From positions 372,001-436,000 of the forward strand of contig NZ_FZMZ01000006.1 in NCBI RefSeq assembly GCF_900187325.1: a DNA stretch of 64,000 nt. The letters run 5' to 3'. The notes under the pieces were generated by a model. The model had not been told where the DNA came from, searched no databases, and was given only the letters and a program-made list of their open reading frames with translations. The DNA comes from Virgibacillus ndiopensis (GTDB lineage: Bacteria > Bacillota > Bacilli > Bacillales > Amphibacillaceae). Both the position numbers and the translations under genes were made by a program. Shown piece by piece: positions 42,566 through 51,059 of the stretch. The number at the start of each line of letters is the position of its first letter. The first letter of the stretch is position 1.

Positions 42566-44299
42566 ATGTTGTTGAATGAAACAAAAGCCGATCCATTTAC
42601 ACTGGAAATTGTAAAAGACTCGCTACTTGCTACTGGAGATGAAATGTTTATTGCGTTAGCGAAAACATCGATGAGCCCAATTATTTATGAAGTACTGGAC
42701 TATGCCAGTGGACTAACTGATGCGAAAGGCCAATTATTAACACAAGGTAATGGAGTTACAGGATTTATCGGAATGCTGTCTTTTATGGTTAAACAAACAT
42801 TAAAAAAGTACGGTGAAAAAGGTGAACTTAAACCGGGAGATATCATTATCGTTAATGACCCGTATGGTGGCGGTGGATCTCACTTATCGGATGTCGGATT
42901 AGTAATGCCGATATTTTACGATGGTGAACTGATCGCGTTCTCTGCAAATAAAGCACATTGGACAGAAGTTGGCGGTAAAGATCCGGGTTCATTTACGAAT
43001 GATTCAACGGACATCTTCCAAGAAGGCTTGCAATTCCCATCTATTAAATTATATGATGCCGGTCAACTAAATGAGGGGCTTGTTGAAATTATCCGCGCGA
43101 ACGTGCGCTTCCCTGATTTGTCCCTTGGTGATATGTGGGCGCAAGTCGCAGCACTTAAAACAGGAGAAAAAAGAGTAAAGGAAATTTGTGAAAAATACGG
43201 AAAGGAGATGATACTTGCAGCTATAAACAACCAGTTGGATCATGGTGAAACGATATCAAGACAGGAGCTTTCAAAGTTACCTAATGGCACGTATAAAGCA
43301 GACGGATTTGTAGAAACGGATGGAATTGGAAATGGACCTTTTCCGATACAAGTTGAAGTTACGATTACGGATGATGAATTCGTTTGTGATTTTAAAGGCA
43401 GCAGTCCGCAAGTTCCTGGCTCTGTCAATTGTTCATTTACTGGTCTTGCATCTGCTGTACGAACGATTTTTCTAGCAATAACGAATCCAGACCAAAATGT
43501 TAATGATGGCGTATTTAGACCATTAAAAATTATTGTCGATGAAAAATCAATTATGTCTGCTGAAAGACCTGCTCCTACATCGAATTATTTTGAAACGATG
43601 CTAGGATGTACGGATTTGATATGGAAGGCATTGGCACCACATATACCACATAGACTCGCGGCAGCACATTTGTTATCTGTTTGTTCTGTTACATTATCGG
43701 GTTCTCATCAAGATACCGATGAACCATTCCTAATTGTAGAACCTTCTGTTGGTGGATGGGGTGGAGCCGATGGAAAAGATGGGGCAAGTGGACAGTTCTG
43801 TATTTTAGATGGGGAAACTTACAATGTTCCTGTAGAAGTTGCTGAAACTAGATACGGTGTCATGCTTGATGAATATAGTTTACGGATTGATGGTACAGGA
43901 GCTGGTGAGTACATCGGTGGTAAGGGTGTCATTCGATCCTATCGGGCACTGACTGATGGACAAGCAGCTACTATCACCTATGGCCGTAATCAATATCGCC
44001 TATGGGGAACAGGTGGTGGACTAGAAGGCTCTGTTAATGAATTTTATATTCATAAATCCAGTGGGGAAGTCGATGGGCCACATGGTGTTTACCCACGTTA
44101 CGCATTACAAAAAAATGATGTTCTAAAATTAATGACTGCAACTGGTGGTGGATATGGGGATCCATTAAAACGGCCAGCTGAACAAGTTGCACGCGATGTA
44201 AAAAATGAATACTACACGGTTGAAGAAGCAAAAACTTTATTTGGTGTCGAGGTTAATCCAACAACATTTAGTTATCAAGAATTAGCTGTCAGAAAATAA
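42566..44299 (+). CDS. hyuB: Hydantoinase/oxoprolinase subunit B (HyuB family)
   Basis: The 577-residue catalytic partner of HyuA. Family blocks are DPFTLEIVKDSLLATGDEMF at the start, GDIIIVNDPYGGGGSHLSDVGLV, SANKAHWTEVGGKDPGS, FKGSSPQVPGSVNCSF and the glycine-rich end MTATGGGYGDPLKRP. The ATG starts immediately after the HyuA stop, with gggggcgag inside the hyuA end, so the two are coupled. The length matches family members. Together with the NCS1 carrier downstream this suggests uptake and opening of a hydantoin-like ring (inference). Confidence 0.9.
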   Translation: MLLNETKADPFTLEIVKDSLLATGDEMFIALAKTSMSPIIYEVLDYASGLTDAKGQLLTQGNGVTGFIGMLSFMVKQTLKKYGEKGELKPGDIIIVNDPYGGGGSHLSDVGLVMPIFYDGELIAFSANKAHWTEVGGKDPGSFTNDSTDIFQEGLQFPSIKLYDAGQLNEGLVEIIRANVRFPDLSLGDMWAQVAALKTGEKRVKEICEKYGKEMILAAINNQLDHGETISRQELSKLPNGTYKADGFVETDGIGNGPFPIQVEVTITDDEFVCDFKGSSPQVPGSVNCSFTGLASAVRTIFLAITNPDQNVNDGVFRPLKIIVDEKSIMSAERPAPTSNYFETMLGCTDLIWKALAPHIPHRLAAAHLLSVCSVTLSGSHQDTDEPFLIVEPSVGGWGGADGKDGASGQFCILDGETYNVPVEVAETRYGVMLDEYSLRIDGTGAGEYIGGKGVIRSYRALTDGQAATITYGRNQYRLWGTGGGLEGSVNEFYIHKSSGEVDGPHGVYPRYALQKNDVLKLMTATGGGYGDPLKRPAEQVARDVKNEYYTVEEAKTLFGVEVNPTTFSYQELAVRK

Positions 44300-44318
44300 A
44301 TTGCGAAGGGGAAACGAT

Positions 44319-44636
44319 ATGGAAGTAAAGGAACGTGGTTTTGATAAAAAAGGATTGCTGACGTTATTTGAAGAAAAGACTGATAATATTGATGTAAAGT
44401 TTGGTACCGTAACAATTTCTCCTGGTGAAAGGGTGCCTAAGGAAGGTTTATCGCTACATGAGGAAAATGAATACTCCGTTATTGTTAAAGGAAAAATTGA
44501 AGGTGAAAGTGGGGGGGAACCATTTACGGTTTCCGAATCCAGTTCAACTTTAATACCTGCCGGAGAACAACATTGGGCAAAAAATTCAGGTGAAGAGCCA
44601 TGTGAAATTGTGTGGGCGCTTGTAAAAGAAAAATAA
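44319..44636 (+). CDS. Small cupin protein
   Basis: A 105-residue single cupin: VTISPGERVPKEGLSLHEENEYSVIVKGKIEGE (motif 1, without the usual pair of histidines), then SSTLIPAGEQHWAKNSGEEPCEIVWALV (motif 2). ATG 44319 after gaaggggaaac is chosen over an earlier in-frame codon at 44301. It lies 19 bp after hyuB and ends before a perfect hairpin, so it is the last gene of that transcript. Possibly an isomerase or binding protein for the hydantoin-type substrate; no assignment can be made. Confidence 0.75.
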   Translation: MEVKERGFDKKGLLTLFEEKTDNIDVKFGTVTISPGERVPKEGLSLHEENEYSVIVKGKIEGESGGEPFTVSESSSTLIPAGEQHWAKNSGEEPCEIVWALVKEK

Positions 44637-44647
44637 CTGAATATATG

Positions 44648-44677
44648 GTAGTAGAAAAGTGTAGGCTTTTCTACTAC
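44648..44677 (+). terminator. Terminator of the hyu transcript
   Basis: GTAGTAGAAAAG pairs perfectly with CTTTTCTACTAC around a 6-nt loop; the T tail is weak (tattacttg). Confidence 0.75.
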
Positions 44678-44773
44678 TATTACTTGATAAATTTTCTGAA
44701 TTTTGCATATTAAATATGAACATCCAAGATTGGAGCAAAACATTCTTAAATTAAAAAGGAAGTGTGCATTAAT

Positions 44774-46120
44774 ATGAATGATAAAAATGTAAATAGTATA
44801 GAAAAGGATGAAGCACTTCATGCTGTTCCAAATGAACAACGACAACATTGGCTTACCCCAGCAATGATTTTTGGTGGGCTTGAATTTACAATTCCTGTAT
44901 TAATGGTAGGTGCAACGTTAGCAGGAAGCTTTGGTCTTAGTAAGATTTTCTTTATCCTAATCATTGCTCTTTTTGGTATCCAATGGATCGGAAACGCCTT
45001 ACAAGGTTATATTGGTGCCAAAACAGGCCGATCCTCATCTGTTATTGCTCGTACTAGTTTTGGAGCAATGCAAGCACGGTTTATTGTTGGATTAACCATT
45101 TTCGTTGTTTCACTTGGTTGGTGGGCGGTGCAGACATCTGTTGCGGGAAATGCGATATCCGCAATGTTTGGTGTGGATTATACATCACAATGGGGATTAT
45201 GGGCATTAATTACAGTAGTAGCAGGATTGCTTTTTGCTATTCCATCAATTATTGGGTATAGTTCGATGAAATGGACGGATTATATCGCAGTTCCTGCTGG
45301 TTTACTCTTAATTGCTGCTGGTATTTATTTTGCTTTAAAAAATACAGGATGGGAAACGATTTCTAACTGGAATCCAGAACCAACAATGGGAATCTTAGCA
45401 GCGATTAGTCTTGTTATTGGTGCAAACGTATCACAGTGGGTTATTGCTTCTGACTATACCCGATATGCAAAACCAACTATTAAAGATAATGCATTAATTC
45501 CAACAGGTATTGTTCTAGTAGGTTTTCCATTATTTATTGTTGGAGCTGTCATGTCTGTAGGCGTAGGAGATGCTGATATCGTCAATGTAATGATGAATTT
45601 AGGATTTCCGGTTTGGGGATTTTTAATTCTATGGTTTGCAACATGGACCAGTCAACTAGTAAACAATTACAGTATGGGCTTGGCTCTTGCAAATATGTTA
45701 AATGTTAACTCGAACAAAGGAAGAGCTTTACTAACATTTGCCGGGACCATAATTGCTATTATCGTGGCATTGGCAGGGATTCTCGATTATTTTATGGATT
45801 TCTTATATTTAACAGCATTAGTATATCCCGCAATTGCTGGCGTCATGATGGTTGATTTCTTTCTTATACGTAAGCGTACATGGACGGATAATAAGGGCTG
45901 GAACTGGATGGCGACTATTGCTTTAGTTGCTGGTACATTATTAGGATATTTAACGCAATATGTAACAACTTTTGGGCTACCGGCAGTTCAATCACTAATT
46001 GCATCCGGCATAGTATATTATGTTGCAATGAAAATAAAAGCTAAAGTAGCACCGGATCAATTTACGGAAGATACTAGAGGCGATATCGCAATGGATGATC
46101 TAGAAGTGGAAATTAAATAA
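44774..46120 (+). CDS. NCS1-family permease (cytosine/purine/allantoin/hydantoin type, CodB-like)
   Basis: A 448-residue sodium- or proton-coupled carrier with twelve helices. FGGLEFTIPVLMVGATLAGS begins helix 1; GAKTGRSSSVIARTSFGAMQARF is the intracellular loop typical of CodB-like members; GANVSQWVIASDYTRYAKP (helix 6) carries the substrate-binding region. ATG 44774 follows aaaggaagtg. It lies downstream of the hyu genes behind their terminator and a possible promoter (TTGATA, 18 bp, TATTAA). NCS1 relatives include the hydantoin carrier Mhp1, so uptake of the ring compound split by HyuAB is plausible. Confidence 0.88.
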   Translation: MNDKNVNSIEKDEALHAVPNEQRQHWLTPAMIFGGLEFTIPVLMVGATLAGSFGLSKIFFILIIALFGIQWIGNALQGYIGAKTGRSSSVIARTSFGAMQARFIVGLTIFVVSLGWWAVQTSVAGNAISAMFGVDYTSQWGLWALITVVAGLLFAIPSIIGYSSMKWTDYIAVPAGLLLIAAGIYFALKNTGWETISNWNPEPTMGILAAISLVIGANVSQWVIASDYTRYAKPTIKDNALIPTGIVLVGFPLFIVGAVMSVGVGDADIVNVMMNLGFPVWGFLILWFATWTSQLVNNYSMGLALANMLNVNSNKGRALLTFAGTIIAIIVALAGILDYFMDFLYLTALVYPAIAGVMMVDFFLIRKRTWTDNKGWNWMATIALVAGTLLGYLTQYVTTFGLPAVQSLIASGIVYYVAMKIKAKVAPDQFTEDTRGDIAMDDLEVEIK

Positions 46121-46224
46121 ATACAGTTTGTGAAAAAGGTGATTATTTCCCTGTATGAATGATATGAAATCATTATGCGGTATTTTTTTGTCATCAACAT
46201 AATGTCTGTTTCATTTATTAGAAA

Positions 46225-46248
46225 TCCAGTGGGGGATGCCCCACTGGA
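46225..46248 (-). terminator. Hairpin at the end of the first M24 gene
   Basis: TCCAGTGGGG pairs perfectly with CCCCACTGGA around a 4-nt loop, in the convergent gap; leftward it runs into an AT-rich tail. Confidence 0.75.
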
Positions 46249-46260
46249 TAAAGTTTATTT

Positions 46261-47367
46261 CTATAAAATCTGCAACTCCCTAGGGAATGAGGTTAATACT
46301 TCAGCTTTACCATCTTCATTGATATAAACCTCATCTTCAATACGAACGCCGCCATAATTAGGGATGTATATCCCAGGTTCGATTGTAAATAATAAGCCAT
46401 TTTCAGCTATTTGCTCGTTATTTTCATGGATAGAAGGTTCCTCATGAACTTCAATTCCCAAACCGTGTCCGACACGATTGTTGAAATAATCCCCGTAGCC
46501 ATTTTCTTTAATAACATTTCTTGCTTCGATATCAAAAGTTTTAAGTGGTACACCTGCTTTAACAGCAGTTACCCCTGCTTGATTAGACTGCATGACAATG
46601 TCATAGATTTTTTTCTGTTCTTCAGTTGCTTCTCCAATAATGAATGTTCTTGTAATATCTGAACAATAGCCTTCTTTTGTTATTACCCCCATATCAATAA
46701 GTAAAAAGTCCCCTTTTTGGAAAACACGATCACCTGGTGTTCCATGTGGTAGTGCTGCTTTTTCGCCAGTTAGTACAATCGTTGAAAATGACGGACCTTC
46801 TGCACCATATTTCTTCATCAGATATTCCAACTCGGCTGTTAATTCCAATTCCGTCATGCCATGCTTTACCTTTTTTACCCCCTCGTCCAACACTTTTTCA
46901 ATTATATCAACAGCTTTTTGTACATACACCAGTTCTTCTCTGGATTTTTTTAGTCGCTGTGCGTTAATAAATGACTGGATGTCATCATAATAAGCTTTTG
47001 GAAAAGCAGCTGACAAATGCTTGTGTTGGAACATGCTCACGGTTTTCATTTCTAGACCGAAATGCTTTATATTTTCTCCAAGCTCATTTTTAAGTATGGC
47101 AAATGGATCTTCTTCATCGGAAATTGGAACAATGGTTTGAACGGAGGATTCATCATCGGCAATTTCCTTATCCAATGCCGGAACGAACAGGGTGCATGCA
47201 TTATTGCGGCTATCTAAAATTAATGCCATAAATCGTTCATGCGGATCGGAATTAAAACCAGTATAGTAGAAAACATTTGCTGGTGAAGTAATCATTGCTA
47301 CGTCGATGTTATTTTCGTTCAAGCAATCTTTTAGCGTGTTTAATCTAGTTTCGTAATTAATTGTCAT
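46261..47367 (-). CDS. M24-family Xaa-Pro dipeptidase/aminopeptidase (copy 1)
   Basis: A 368-residue metallopeptidase (pita-bread fold) that splits bonds before proline. All five metal ligands are visible: Asp in LLIDMGVITK, Asp in YCSDITRTF, His in VGHGLGIEVHEEP, Glu in FTIEPGIY and Glu in GGVRIEDEV. The N-terminal creatinase-like domain covers ~1-130. ATG 47367 is used because a sigma-54 promoter (47405-47421) occupies the longer frame's start, and gggggttc precedes the ATG. Likely role: hydrolysis of proline- or hydroxyproline-containing di- and tripeptides in the cytoplasm. Confidence 0.9.
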   Translation of the reverse strand: MTINYETRLNTLKDCLNENNIDVAMITSPANVFYYTGFNSDPHERFMALILDSRNNACTLFVPALDKEIADDESSVQTIVPISDEEDPFAILKNELGENIKHFGLEMKTVSMFQHKHLSAAFPKAYYDDIQSFINAQRLKKSREELVYVQKAVDIIEKVLDEGVKKVKHGMTELELTAELEYLMKKYGAEGPSFSTIVLTGEKAALPHGTPGDRVFQKGDFLLIDMGVITKEGYCSDITRTFIIGEATEEQKKIYDIVMQSNQAGVTAVKAGVPLKTFDIEARNVIKENGYGDYFNNRVGHGLGIEVHEEPSIHENNEQIAENGLLFTIEPGIYIPNYGGVRIEDEVYINEDGKAEVLTSFPRELQIL

Positions 47368-47404
47368 CGTAGAACCCCCTATTAGTTTCATATATAGTTT
47401 AACA

Positions 47405-47421
47405 TGCAATATTCGTGCCGT
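47405..47421 (-). promoter_or_regulatory. Sigma-54 promoter of the first M24 gene
   Basis: Read leftward: ACGGCACGAATATTGCA. GGCACG and TTGCA match the -24/-12 consensus with exactly ten bases between GG and GC. It is 38 bp before the chosen ATG. Confidence 0.75.
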
Positions 47422-47494
47422 TTAAGGAGTTGTAAAATCCCCTTCATAAATTAAAATAAATGCCAATCCTTACATTATTATTTTGCCATAAATA

Positions 47495-47533
47495 AAAAAG
47501 CCGTAACTTTTTTAGATGGCCTTACGGCTTTTT
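47495..47533 (-). terminator. Terminator of the second M24 gene
   Basis: AAAAAGCCGTAA pairs with TTACGGCTTTTT around a 15-nt loop; read leftward it ends in a T run. Confidence 0.9.
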
Positions 47534-47573
47534 ATTTCATCAGAAATAATCATTAAGAAGAAAAAAATTATTA

Positions 47574-48644
47574 TTAAATCATAATTAGGTTTTTGGGTGA
47601 ATGTGTTAATATTTCAATTCCATCAGATTTAATCAGCACATCATCCTCAATTCGAACACCACCTAATTCAGGTATATAAATACCAGGCTCAATTGTTACA
47701 ACCATACCAGGTGCCAGTGTTTGTTTAGAATTTTTTGAGAAGTAGGGATCTTCATGTATATCTAAGCCGATACCATGGCCGCCACCGTGTCCGAAGTATT
47801 TTCCATAACCTTTACTAGAAATAAAATCCCTAGCCACTGCATCCACTTCTCTACAACCCATACCTGATCTAACGGTTGTCAGACTTAAATTTAATGCATC
47901 ATAAACAATTTGATAGATTTCTTTTAACTTTGAATTAGGTTCACCTACAGAAACAGTTCTTGTCATATCAGAAGAATAGCCTTGATATAGAGCCCCGTAA
48001 TCGAAAGTGATCATATCTCCGTTTTCTATAACTTTTTCACTCGCACCTCCATGTGGATAAGCAGAACGATAACCAGATGCGGCAATAATTCTTGCCGAAG
48101 CATTTGAAGTTGCTCCTTTTTTCCGCATAAAGTATTCGATTTCATGAGATAAGTCTAACTCAGTTATGCCTGGCTTAATAAGTTTAAGCAAATGGTTAAA
48201 CGTCTTATCTGTGATTTCCGCCGCTTTTTTGATTCGTTGTATCTCGTCCTCTGATTTGATCATTCTCAGCTCTTCAATAACATTTTTTGTTGGTTTTAAC
48301 TCAAGGTTTAAATTATTTTTTAATTGCGAGTAAAGATCAAAACTTACATCCGTGGACTCAAAACCAAGATATTTAATATTCATATGTGTGAGTTGATTAG
48401 AAACATTTTTTAATAATGATTCAGAAGACCCACAAATGATAATTTCAAAATCTGTTACTTGTTTTTGAGCCTGATCACTATACCTGAAGTCCGTTATAAA
48501 CTTTGCTTCTGTTTCGCTTATTAAAGCAATTCCTGCTGTTCCATCAAAACCTGTTAAATAGCGACGATTGTATGGGTTTGTAACTATAAATCCATCAATA
48601 CCTAGATGCTTAATACCCTCTCTTAACTTGTCTAACCTCGACAT
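47574..48644 (-). CDS. M24-family Xaa-Pro aminopeptidase (copy 2)
   Basis: A 356-residue enzyme that removes the residue before proline. The metal ligands are complete: Asp in MITFDYGALYQGYSSDMTRT (both), His in GGGHGIGLDIHEDP, Glu in VVTIEPGIYIP and Glu in GGVRIEDDV. It resembles B. subtilis YqhT/PapA in length and motifs. Ribosome site aggaggaaat. Divergent from pepF; its start is ~80 bp from a possible sigma-54 site and shares the pepF upstream region. Part of the peptidase cluster expected to process proline-rich peptides. Confidence 0.9.
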   Translation of the reverse strand: MSRLDKLREGIKHLGIDGFIVTNPYNRRYLTGFDGTAGIALISETEAKFITDFRYSDQAQKQVTDFEIIICGSSESLLKNVSNQLTHMNIKYLGFESTDVSFDLYSQLKNNLNLELKPTKNVIEELRMIKSEDEIQRIKKAAEITDKTFNHLLKLIKPGITELDLSHEIEYFMRKKGATSNASARIIAASGYRSAYPHGGASEKVIENGDMITFDYGALYQGYSSDMTRTVSVGEPNSKLKEIYQIVYDALNLSLTTVRSGMGCREVDAVARDFISSKGYGKYFGHGGGHGIGLDIHEDPYFSKNSKQTLAPGMVVTIEPGIYIPELGGVRIEDDVLIKSDGIEILTHSPKNLIMI

Positions 48645-48724
48645 AATAAATTTCCTCCTTTGATCCCAACTTGTAATAAAAGTTAGAATTTTATTAATAA
48701 AATTTTGTTCACTATAAATATGTA

Positions 48725-48741
48725 TGCAATTTTTGAACCAA
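48725..48741 (-). promoter_or_regulatory. Possible sigma-54 promoter of the second M24 gene
   Basis: Read leftward: TTGGTTCAAAAATTGCA. The TTGG and TTGCA blocks and the ten-base GG-GC spacing fit, but the CAC after GG is replaced by TTC, so it is weaker than the other sites here. Confidence 0.45.
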
Positions 48742-48911
48742 CTTAATTAGCATAAATAGTTTTAACTTCTTTATTACGGTATAAAGGATAATTTAAGTTT
48801 ATATGAAATTTATGAAAAGTGAATTAAGTGTCAATGAAAATAAAATGTTAGAAAAATTGTGTATAGAAATATTTACAGAATATTATTTCAAAGTCCATTT
48901 GAGGAAAAAGT

Positions 48912-48926
48912 TGTTATTGAATAACA
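48912..48926. promoter_or_regulatory. 15-bp perfect palindrome between divergent peptidase genes
   Basis: TGTTATT-G-AATAACA lies 66 bp upstream of the pepF -24 element, where enhancer sites for sigma-54 activators are found. Its ownership is unproven. The rest of the gap 48645-49137 shows only the two promoter sites. Confidence 0.45.
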
Positions 48927-48992
48927 GCTATAAATAGTTATAATTTTAGGAAATATGTGATATTTTTTTATTTTTAATCTAATTGAGTAAAG

Positions 48993-49009
48993 TTGGCATA
49001 CCTATTGCA
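48993..49009 (+). promoter_or_regulatory. Sigma-54 promoter of pepF
   Basis: TTGGCATACCTATTGCA: both -24 (TTGGCAT) and -12 (TTGCA) elements with the exact ten-base GG-GC spacing. Confidence 0.85.
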
Positions 49010-49137
49010 TTAATAAATGTGAAAAAGAAATGAGCGATTGGATTGTAAAAAGAAAGGGGGCTTTGTTGAACACAATAAGTGGATATGTAGATATATGAAA
49101 TCCAAAAGATAATAACAATTTAAAGGAGAGTTTAAAC

Positions 49138-50982
49138 ATGAGTCAAATTTTACGAAAAGATGTCCCAAAGGAAAAGACGTGGGATCTAACCCCAATATTT
49201 GTTTCGATAAGTGCATGGGAACAATCATTCTCAATTGTTGAACGAAAACTAGACGATTTGTTGGCAGGCAGAGACACATTACCTATCTCTAGTTCAAGAG
49301 AGCTTCTTAATAGCTTGAACCGATTTGATGATTTGAAAGAAAAATTAAATCGTACAACAAGCTATGCTATGTATAAATTCTCTGAGGATGAATCTGATGC
49401 GGAAAACCAAGAAATGATGGGTCGTTCTTTATCCCTAGCTGCTAAAGGTGGTCAGGTCACAACCAACTTTACTAACGAATTATTAAATCTTAAGAAAGCC
49501 GACATAGAAAAATGGGAAAAGGAGGTTAAGGAACTAAATAAATTTAAACGATTTCTGAATAGATTAAACGATATTCGTGACCATACACTATCTCCAGGTA
49601 TGGAAAACACACTAGCAACATTATCAGAAACGTTACGTGTACCTGAAGGTGTGTTTCACTCTGTTACATCATCTGATATTAAATTTGAACCGGTTAAGGA
49701 TAAAAATGGAAGAGAGTTTCCAGTTTCTTTACACATGTACATGACTCAAATTGAAACTTCACCAGATACATTATTACGTCGTAATGCTTTTCAATCTTTA
49801 ACTAACGGATTGAAAAAGTATCAACATACATTGGCAAAATCATTATCTAGTGAAGTGAATAAAAATATCTCTTTAGCTAAATTACGAGGTTATGAATCTG
49901 CTAAGGATATGCTTCTTCAATATTCTTCTGCAGATAAATTCTATGCTGCAGATGGTATTTCGTCAGAATTCCTTGAAGATATCTTAGATACATTTAGATT
50001 TGAACTTTCACCACATATGCAACGTTATGCAAGATTGAGAAAAAGACAACTTGGGTTAGATAAACTTCTGTTTTCAGATGTAAAAGCACCATTAGATCCT
50101 GAGTTTGATCCACCAATTAGCTATGAAGAGGCAGGTCAAATTATTACAGATGCTGTTGGAGTACTAGGTCCCGAATATCAAAATGAAATGTCACGTGTAT
50201 TTTCAGAAAGGTGGGTATATCGAGGAGATAATGTAGGTCGTAGAATGATTGCATTTGGTGGAGGAGTTCATGGTGTTCATGGTTATTCATTTTATCCATG
50301 GGGTGGGAACTTGTTTGACATGCTTCTTTTAGGCCATGAGCTCGGCCATACCTTACACTATTCTCTTTCAATGAAAAATCAACAATATATTAACAATACT
50401 CAATCGCATTTATTTGTAGAGGCCCCATCGACTCTAGTTGAACAACTCATTGTTAATTACTTAAAAAATAATCGAGATGACCCAAGATTAAATCGTTGGT
50501 TAAATATGTATTTAATGATGAGTTATCACCATAATTGTGTTACGCATGTACTTGAAGCTGAGTTATTAAGGAGGTTATATAATTTAGCAGAAAATAAGCA
50601 ACCTCTTTCTACATCAATTATAAGTGAAACAAAGGGTTCGATTTTGTCTGAGTTCTGGGGTGATACTGTAGAAATTGACGAAGGTGCAAAATTAACGTGG
50701 ATGCGACAGCCTCATTATTATATGGGTCTTTATCCATTTACCTATTCAGTTGGTATTTCGGCATCAACCATAATGGCCAGTCGGATTCAAGAAGAAGGAT
50801 CAAATGTTGGCGAACAGTGGACTAAGGTATTAAAACAAGGTGGAAATATGGGTGGTCTTGACTTATATAGAATGGCTGGGATTGATATGTCCAACACGAA
50901 TAATCTAAAGAAAGCTATTGCAAGAGTTGGAACAATCGTCGATGAGTTAGAAGATAGTTTCAAATTGACTGCAAATGAATAG
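49138..50982 (+). CDS. pepF: Oligoendopeptidase F-type M3 metallopeptidase
   Basis: A 614-residue cytoplasmic zinc peptidase that cuts peptides of about 7-17 residues after import. The zinc site LLLGHELGHTLHYSL (HEXXH) lies near residue 400, with the third ligand Glu in HLFVEAPSTLVEQL 25 residues on, as in the M3B family. FYPWGGNLFDM precedes it and QPHYYMGLYPFTYSVG is the C-terminal substrate block with the catalytic His/Tyr. Ribosome site aaaggagag. First gene of a rightward set (pepF, M24-type protein, binding lipoprotein) behind a sigma-54 promoter, so it is likely induced with the rest of the island. Confidence 0.92.
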   Translation: MSQILRKDVPKEKTWDLTPIFVSISAWEQSFSIVERKLDDLLAGRDTLPISSSRELLNSLNRFDDLKEKLNRTTSYAMYKFSEDESDAENQEMMGRSLSLAAKGGQVTTNFTNELLNLKKADIEKWEKEVKELNKFKRFLNRLNDIRDHTLSPGMENTLATLSETLRVPEGVFHSVTSSDIKFEPVKDKNGREFPVSLHMYMTQIETSPDTLLRRNAFQSLTNGLKKYQHTLAKSLSSEVNKNISLAKLRGYESAKDMLLQYSSADKFYAADGISSEFLEDILDTFRFELSPHMQRYARLRKRQLGLDKLLFSDVKAPLDPEFDPPISYEEAGQIITDAVGVLGPEYQNEMSRVFSERWVYRGDNVGRRMIAFGGGVHGVHGYSFYPWGGNLFDMLLLGHELGHTLHYSLSMKNQQYINNTQSHLFVEAPSTLVEQLIVNYLKNNRDDPRLNRWLNMYLMMSYHHNCVTHVLEAELLRRLYNLAENKQPLSTSIISETKGSILSEFWGDTVEIDEGAKLTWMRQPHYYMGLYPFTYSVGISASTIMASRIQEEGSNVGEQWTKVLKQGGNMGGLDLYRMAGIDMSNTNNLKKAIARVGTIVDELEDSFKLTANE

Positions 50983-51059
50983 ATATGAACACAGACATTA
51001 TTTGAATTTAAGTGTTAATTGTTGAAATTGTTTTAAATCTAAATAAGGAGTGAATTGAA

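Noticed and set aside
49010-49279. 89-codon minus-strand frame across the pepF start
   Set aside because: It covers the pepF ribosome site and N-terminus in antisense and has no start signals.
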